A stretch of 64,000 nt of DNA, from the NCBI GenBank assembly GCA_946406115.1, contig OX291544.1:32629521-32693520 (forward strand), given 5' to 3'. The stretch is from Apoda limacodes. Taxonomy: Eukaryota; Arthropoda; Insecta; Lepidoptera; Limacodidae. The translations under genes were made by a program, and so were the position numbers. Position 1 is the stretch's first letter, and every line of letters begins with the position of its first letter. Below are positions 58,101 to 64,000 of the stretch, one piece after another. The notes below the pieces were generated by a model. That model saw nothing but the letters and a program-made list of their open reading frames with translations, ran no database searches and was not told the origin of the DNA.

Positions 58101-61100
58101 AGGAAATTAATTACCCATTGAGTCACGGAGCCGCCTTTATCCCTTTATCTTGTCGAATTCAATATATAGGGCGTTAGGCAGATTAGCTAGTCTGCTCGGT
58201 TGGTAGTGACTTAAATAATTACCGTAAGAGAGTCCTGGGCCCGGCAGTGGTGCGTCGCCCGCGCTGTCGGGTCGCGCCCACGCCGAGCTTGCCAGCGACA
58301 GTGCCAGGCCCAAGGCGCACACCAACGTCGCCAACTGCACACAAACCACACCAGCACCAGTTTTCGTTTTGCCCTAAGAGGAGAGGCTAGTGTTACATCA
58401 CTACGCTAACTGTTGTATACATTTTCTAGAAAGGTTACCTTTAAAAATCTAAAATTAAAGGCTGAGCGGTCATTGTAGCTTATGTACGCTTCCAACACCA
58501 GAGGCCTAACTCGCACGTTGCCCAGCCTTTAAAAATCTAATTACTCTTTTCTTGAAGCAGACCACACCTACTATCCTATCGAAAACGTTGGCCACTGGAG
58601 CTTATTCCAAAACTTAGCGTTAATTTTTGTTTTGTACTTATATAAATTTGATGCAGGATATTGTAAACATATGTAGCTGTTAGGTGATATTTATTCATAC
58701 AGAAAAAGTCAAGGTCGGTCTGACAGTCTGTCAGTCACAATCACAAATACCGGCAACCAGTATTCAGATCAGCTGTACTTGTTGTCATTGTGTAGACTTG
58801 AGTCGTGTCGCACAGAAACCTTGTAACAGACTTATAGTGGTCCTGTCCCAAGGTACAAATAATGTTGTCCGTCACTTACTGGCTAAACAAACACATTTTT
58901 TTTTTGTATTTATGACTTGCGACACAAGCCTATGGTTTTTAATCGCGAACGTTTAGTCGTTAGGTAACTAGTGGGTAGGTTATTAGTGAATGAATGTTCT
59001 TTTTATATTTTTAGTCAGAAGACGTCCACTGCTGAATTTGTGACTTCTCTATGTGTATTGCATAATTTAAAATGAAACAAATAACAAAATAAAAATAACA
59101 GAAACAATACAAATAGGTGGTCTTATCGCTGATAAGTGAAAAAGTTCAGGCGGGCAAAGTCGCTGGAATAAGCTATTACTTTATTTATACGGAGATTATG
59201 CACTTCTAGTACCTATATGAAACTAACAATTTAACAATTCTTCATAGAACCAAAATTAAATTAAAGGGTACATTGATTAAAATAAAGGGTAGGTAATGTA
59301 ATAAATATACGTAATATATAACGCAACATAAATATTTGCCTTTTTATTTTTTTTTGTCGCCAAAGTTGACCAAAGTTGACAACACGAAAATGTGCCATTT
59401 ACGCTAATGTCGGGATATCACGACAAATTTTTTTATATAATAATATTCTACATGTGTGGTGAAATAGACAGCTTATTCCAAGGGAATGTCAGATACCAAG
59501 TGCCAAATTAAAATTGCAAACGGGCATTGGCAAAAGGAATTAGGTCAACAAATGTGTATGGGATGCTTGTAGACAAAGCTTTGATTGAGTTATGCTCGCA
59601 CAATTGTGTGTTTTTTGTCTACACGAAATATAACATATTAGCAGTAACCTATACGTTCCTGTTATATACATTTACTTAATTTAAATATGTAATTCAAATT
59701 AAATTAATTGATTATGCAAGATATCTAGTAACTAGGCTAACGTATGCGAGTCAAGCTAGATCATAGATAAAAATAATCAATGTTGACTTGTTATTACAAT
59801 CGTAAGTTTAAATTGTTACGGCAATAGGTTATATCTGTGACAAGACAACCAATTTATTTAGTTATTTGTAACAACATATTTCAATAATTCGGAGATTAAT
59901 CTGCAACCACGTAAAATTATTAAGTGTGAGTACGAAAACTAAGTAATGTTTAGTGATTTTTATTAGCCACAGGTTTATGATGAAACCTTATTTCCTTGAG
60001 GTGGGCAACAAATTAATTTTACACTACTATTGGAGTTTTATAAACTGTGTTGAAACGTTACGAAGCATGATCGGTAGTGCTGTTTCGTAGCTTTGACAGA
60101 ACAAAGCCTATTTTAGATTTAGATTATATCCAGCGTGTCTGAGCGCTTAGAGTAAAGTCTCTGAAGCATGGACAATTTTGAAATTTGGTAAAGTTAGATT
60201 TTAATTACTACAACAACAAAACTGTTTAAGTAATCTCTACAACACTGTTCTGAGTATATACATTCAAAGTAGTCAGTTAGAACGCGGGGCGCGCTCTACG
60301 AGTAACTACTTTGATACACTAAATAAGGGTTATGTTTTGTGTTGACAACGAGCATTTTTTACTGTCCTTGTGAACATTTCGAATTAAGATAAGTAATATT
60401 ATTGTTACCTTCGAATTGATGATACAGAAAAGAAATAGGTTATCAAGACGACGTTAATATTTTTTTTTATTTACGTATGACCACGCGTATCTTTTTTTAT
60501 GTTATCCGATTTTAAACATTCTTTTTTATTTTATATAAGTTTTGATAAAAGTGGTGGTTTATTTTACACCTACTGAATTTTTTGAATTGAAACAGCAATT
60601 TTGCCGACGTACCTAACTCTATGAGCCATAAAATATCCCACATCTTCATTTTACCTTAATTAATTTACGTCTTATGAGACATATAATAGTACCTATAACA
60701 TAAAATTTATGTTCGATTTTCTTTAAAAAACTCACTTCCTTTCTGAAATCATTGTAAAGTGGTGGTAGTAAATAATTTACATCTCAAAAGTTAAAGATGC
60801 ACTTTAAAGACCAATGTGAGTAGAAATGTTATGACTTTGTCATAAACTTAATAGTGGTCGGTATGCGAGCGACCAGGGGATGTACCATGTAGTACACTTA
60901 TCCGCCTGTGACGGTGAGGGTGTGACGCGCAGGTGCGTGGGTGTATGTGTGTGTATGCATATTTGGATAGATGTTGTTTGCTTTATGGCTTGGTTCCTTC
61001 ATGGCTGATTGGTAACAGGTGTACATCCGGGAGTTTCTTGTCACTTCTTCTCCCCTTAGGCTCCCCAATCAAGGATCGTAACAGATAGGACCAGATATGA

Positions 61101-63098
61101 TAGGATTGTGATTAGTTTGTAAAGTAAATTCTTGTTCCTTAACTAATGCAAGTTATTAATTTTGAGTTAGCGCTAACCAAAGAATTAAAGAAGCTCATTA
61201 AATTACTTTAAAGGAATAGGTAGTTCGACTTCGATTCAAAATTAGTTGCTTGCATTAGTTTAGGAGCTATTAAGACTAAATTGATTAAATTTATTTAACA
61301 CTTTTATATTTGTCATTCGACTTCAAAACAAAGACGACCTGTAGCAGAATGTTCTGTCAGTATATCTGCTTTTTAGGCTTATTTTTTTTACTTAAATGTT
61401 GATTTTTGAAGCTGCTTGTTAGTTTTTGTTGAATATTATTTTATTTTTTAAAATTTTAGTTGCCTACTAAAAACTTTTCAATAGGAAGTCGAAGTTAGTA
61501 TTTTCTAACATTTTCCTTCTAAATCCTAGAATAGTCAAACGGACGAACAGACATAAATAAACTTGTAGTTTCGAATTTTACAACATGGTAGCCATGTTGT
61601 AAAATTCGGACCTAGGAACCTACAAATAAATATAGTTTTTTCTGCCGCTAAATAATTGCCAAAATGCATACTGTGCAACAAACTTTTCTGACCTTTCGAC
61701 CTTGGGTATTCGATCACTACTGTCGTTGTAAGTTCACACCACTTCAATACGGCGACTGTATTTTTGATCTTTGACCACTAGGCAAAAAAAAATTCTTGCA
61801 CTGTAACACATTTTAGCTGTCATCGCTATTTTAAGGCCAACCGTGCACTGAGGTAAAATTTGCAATTTCGAATACGGACCGCAACCCACGCCCGTAGTGC
61901 GCGGTAAGCCTTACAACAATGTCAACTAGGGTACGTGCTATGTTAGTTTGCACGTAGTAAAGTGTGGATTTACGTAGATAATGTATATCTGTATAATATA
62001 AAAATGTTTATATCATTCATGTTCCAAAGAGAATATAATATACTAGCTGGCCGGGCAAACGTTGTCCTGCATGATACCGACTGCAGCGCCATCTGCCGGG
62101 CTCATTTGTGAGTCTAAACCATCCAGGGCGCCACCCAAACGCATAAATAAAAAAACATTTAAATCGGTCCAGCCGTTTAGGAGGAGTACAGTGACATACA
62201 AACGTACAGTAAAATTATATATATGAAGATAAACTACGCTTTAAGAGCTGCCTCACGCAGAAACTGACGTGTTGCCCAGTCACCAGTGTATACCAACATC
62301 TGGAATTGGGTCATTTAACAGGATACAGCTTAAGCCATTTTCACACATAGCTCTGGTTTCCTTGGATTGATATTTACTAAATTTGAATGGGACTAATCCT
62401 CGAGTTAACCTTTCCATATATTTAAAGTCGATGAACTTAGTTCTGAATCCCCAAAAATATCGTGGAACATACACACAAAATAAATACAGACGAATTGAGA
62501 ACTTCCTTCTTTTTTTAAGTCGATTAAAAAGTTCAGGAAGTCCTCAGATCGGGATAAAATCTGATATTTAATTATTAATTTGACTCTAGGACCTACTGAA
62601 TATTCATATACTTATTCTTAGAGTTCCGTACTGAAATATTAAAAAGGAAGGACAGAAGGAAGGTTCATTTATAAAACATAGGTGTCTGTCTTTGTACAGT
62701 GACACGGCTCAAATTTTCATCGAAATATACAGTATAAAGTTAATTGTCACTTAATTACAGTCGTTGAACTAGTTTGTCTGCATCCATCATAGTCTTCGAT
62801 AGGAATTTCGGGCTTAAAAAAATTCTGAGTTAAAAATATGATGATCATTTTGTGGGTATTAATGCTGGGTATGAAATCTGTACAGTTTTACAAATACACA
62901 TTTGCAGGTAAAAAAAATAATTTTAAATTTATTTCATCACTATTCTTTTAACTAACATAATGTAAATAACCTTTTAAATAAACTAAAAATAATTGTCTTT
63001 AAATCAAAATAATACTAAACTATGATAAATTTTCCGGCTACATAAGAAAAGAATTGACTAACCTTACATAGAGAGCTGGCTTCGTGTAAACGCGACAT
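55154..63098 (-). CDS. Small secreted protein, possible peptide precursor (three exons)
   Basis: Coding exons are 63098-63063 (12 codons), 58334-58223 (112 nt) and 55296-55154 (143 nt with TGA). Splice signals: AAG/GTTAGT, TTTGTGTGCAG/TTG (phase 0), TACG/GTAATT, GCTAAATTTCAG/GAG (phase 1). Both introns keep the frame across 4728 and 2926 nt. The product has 96 residues. Residues 1-32 form a signal peptide with core LATLVCALGLALSLASSAWA, cut after AWA. Then follow a Pro/Gly-rich stretch (DAPLPGPGLSYGGIPYGS), a single dibasic-plus site EYF-KRR-APS at about residues 66-71, and a tail ending IVEQWL. It has no Cys. One SGR could act as a weak cleavage or amidation site. Size, signal peptide and KRR fit a neuropeptide or other processed secreted peptide, but I do not recognise the family and no repeated or amidated peptide is obvious. 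The exons are GC-rich in AT-rich surroundings. A caveat is that exon 1 lies in CG-rich sequence resembling module M. Confidence 0.65.
55724..56310 (+). repeat. GTTCCGTACC-related element, long subtype, in gene 2 intron 2
   Basis: TTAGGTTCCGTACCTTGAAA at the start, GTACTTCACGTTGTCCTAGA in the body, TTTACGGAACCCTCTGTGCG at the end. The body is present twice (55790-56040 and 56095-56240). Confidence 0.8.
56311..56395 (-). repeat. 5' part of the LINE-type tail family
   Basis: CCGAATTTAGGGCGGGTGGA ACCGCGGACAGAAGC, adjoining the preceding element. Confidence 0.65.
56396..57020. other. Intronic AT-rich sequence
   Basis: Part of gene 2 intron 2. Nothing else recognised. Confidence 0.5.
57037..57185 (-). 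repeat. LINE 3' tail with conserved hairpin
   Basis: On the minus strand TATCGCCTATAGCGATAAGA CCGCCTC, followed by TTTTTGTGCAATAAATGATA. The hairpin and the GTGCAATAAA signal are typical of one lepidopteran LINE tail. Confidence 0.65.
57230..57690 (-). pseudogene. LINE protein C-terminus plus 3' UTR, broken
   Basis: The minus strand reads AKTKLKNSKKTKKFVLPRCN, NSYEERHFSYLLPKVINTLP, SDVQ, then a premature stop, then KYLSNNIKSFKNARKCLLSL KGDE and a stop at 57460. This is the F.Y..P.I.N.LP....S...FK end of a jockey/CR1-like protein. The 3' UTR follows to about 57230, with an AAGCCTTCTAAGGCTT hairpin. Confidence 0.7.
57813..57842. repeat. AT microsatellite
   Basis: A run of about 30 alternating A/T. 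Confidence 0.9.
58010..58135 (-). repeat. SINE fragment
   Basis: AACACCGAGACTCAAGACAA ATACAAATG is the reverse complement of the 31325 SINE body. It ends a few bases from the intron 2 read-through stop of gene 2. Confidence 0.6.
58440..58620 (-). mobile_element. Diverged LINE end in gene 2 intron 1
   Basis: GCTTATGTACGCTTCCAACA CCAGAGGCCTAACTCGCACG matches the 29880-29920 region of the LINE family with many changes. Confidence 0.7.
58621..59109. other. Intronic sequence, nothing recognised
   Basis: AT-rich sequence within gene 2 intron 1. The plus frame at 58684-58956 lacks support. Confidence 0.5.
59110..59145 (-). repeat. LINE tail hairpin fragment
   Basis: GGTGGTCTTATCGCTGATAA G, related to 57115 and 43810. 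Confidence 0.5.
59146..61570. other. Intronic AT-rich sequence
   Basis: No exon supported. 60264-60314 holds an imperfect inverted repeat (TCAAAGTAGT ... ACTACTTTGA) around a GC-rich loop. Confidence 0.5.
61572..61608. repeat. Perfect 17-bp hairpin
   Basis: CGAATTTTACAACATGG, TAG, CCATGTTGTAAAATTCG: 17 perfectly paired bases with a three-base loop. Confidence 0.95.
61609..62059. other. Intronic sequence, nothing recognised
   Basis: CTGTGCAACAAACTTTTCTG near 61673 resembles ATCGTGCAACAAACTTTTCT of the palindrome arms (23858), hinting at a shared repeat. Confidence 0.4.
62060..62222 (+). repeat. Single-unit copy of the 4138-4720 repeat
   Basis: ATACCGACTGCAGCGCCATC, CGGTCCAGCCGTTTAGGAGG, ACGTACAGTAAAATTATATA. 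It has one internal unit instead of four. Confidence 0.8.
62223..63062. other. Intronic sequence, nothing coding
   Basis: AT-rich. 62620-62720 holds a short GAGTTCCGTACTGAAATATT piece of the GTTCCGTACC family. Confidence 0.45.
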
Positions 63099-63124
63099 TT
63101 CGACGGAACGCGACGGAAACGCTA

Positions 63125-63157
63125 TGAGCCGCGCGGCAGACCGCACGCGCTTATATT
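63125..63157 (-). promoter_or_regulatory. Core promoter of gene 2
   Basis: AATATAAG on the minus strand (63157-63150) with the first T of TATAA at 63155. An initiator-like TCATAG has its A at 63125, 30 nt downstream. The expected 5' UTR is 27 nt, ending GTCGAAATG. Confidence 0.6.
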
Positions 63158-63159
63158 GA

Positions 63160-64000
63160 GATGCGCGCGTTACATGTTGTACCTAAGCGCTTCTCGCCCA
63201 ACTACGGCACTGGGCCGCTTTTAACTGCTAAGTCGTTTAGTCGCTTGCGGCCACTGGGACTCCTTCAGAGTTTCGAGTTTCGTACTGAAAACCCTCGTGA
63301 CGCTGTAAATACACAACGGCCAGCAGCATTCCGCCTTAAAAGAAAAATAAGATTAAGCACTGATAACTATGTTTGTAGGGTATTATTTAACCACAAGAAT
63401 ATTTAACCATAAAAAAATTACGTATTAACAAATGGTATTAATTAATGCTATAAAGGTTTTAAAAAAATTATGACCTCCTCTTTGTTTTATTTACGATCGT
63501 TCTTGTCAGGTTTTATAATACTACGTTCTCACCAAGAAAATACATATTTCACATTTTTATCATTTTTCAAACCTTTTATTAAAAAAATTACGAAGTGTTG
63601 ACGTATTACAATAATTATTTCAGACACTTCACAACGGTTTGTAATGACAAAAATATTTAATCCTATGTTTGTAAATAACAGTACTCTTTTTACCCATTTA
63701 TACTAGAGTTTATTCCCATTAAATGCCTCGATATTGGACAGATCAATCTAGACGCAAGTGTCTTTAGGATAAAGTGTTTGTGAGCGGATACGGTAAAGAA
63801 TATATGCAGCCTTTTTATGCATTGTGGCGCTGAAACCTAGCGTGTTTATCGCGTGTTTAACGCATCTCTGCGAACATTCCGGATGCACTGCAAAAGCACG
63901 GCAGCCCCAACGTCATCCTGAATATGTTGTTTGATTGGACCCGCAGTATCTTTTCGTGTACCTACCGTAGACCAGACCACTTGAGTAAAATGAGGTGCAG
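63160..64000. other. Upstream of gene 2, nothing recognised
   Basis: GC-rich up to about 63330 and AT-rich beyond. The 81-codon plus frame at 63161-63406 reads through the gene 2 upstream region and lacks support. Confidence 0.45.

Overview
The window looks like lepidopteran (moth or butterfly) nuclear DNA. It is AT-rich, almost devoid of long ORFs, and packed with degraded interspersed repeats whose motifs are familiar from moth and butterfly genomes: the GTTCCGTACC...GAGTCCGACTCGCACTTGGCC family, the LINE 3' tails reading CCATACCAAATTTCATC...CAGCGGTTTAAGCGTGAAGAGGTAACAGAC, jockey/CR1-like reverse transcriptase relics, a tRNA-derived SINE and a pogo-type transposase relic. No rRNA gene, tRNA gene, CRISPR array or bacterial-style operon is visible. 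Species cannot be named from sequence alone. Repeat family names are from memory of lepidopteran repeats and were not searched.

Two protein genes can be built with splice sites, both on the minus strand. Gene 1 (about 40031 to 35615) is a two-exon gene for a 108-residue secreted Gly/Tyr/Trp/His-rich protein of the cuticle/chorion-like small-protein type. Its first coding exon holds only five codons and is separated from the rest by a 3.9 kb intron full of repeats. Gene 2 (about 63125 to 54900) is a three-exon gene whose coding pieces are only 36, 112 and 143 nt. Joined in phase they encode a 96-residue protein with a clear signal peptide and one Lys-Arg-Arg site, so it could be a peptide precursor. 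I do not recognise the family. Both genes have a TATA box whose first T lies 30 nt upstream of an initiator-like A, and both have a phase-0 intron just before the hydrophobic core of the signal peptide. Three weaker candidate exons, also minus strand, are listed near 2.9, 44.5 and 49.8 kb.

Region by region: 0-10 kb holds tandem arrays (35-bp, about 120-bp, 24-bp and 39-bp units), LINE fragments and a relic RTE-type endonuclease. 10.5-12.2 kb holds a broken pogo-like transposase interrupted by a copy of a flanking repeat. 18.4-26.05 kb is a large imperfect palindrome with arms of about 1.8 kb. Its left arm was later split by a 0.54 kb MITE-like insertion and a 3.45 kb insertion carrying a dead non-LTR retrotransposon. 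26.5-34.7 kb holds a TIR-bounded element, a 59-bp array, a repeat with a 5S-rRNA-like module, opposed LINE fragments and a SINE. 35.6-40.1 kb is gene 1. 41-54 kb is repeat debris with two candidate exons. 54.9-63.1 kb is gene 2. The rest is AT-rich sequence in which I see nothing coding.

The best leads are gene 2, the layered palindrome, and the 5S-rRNA-like block lodged inside a dispersed repeat present at four loci.
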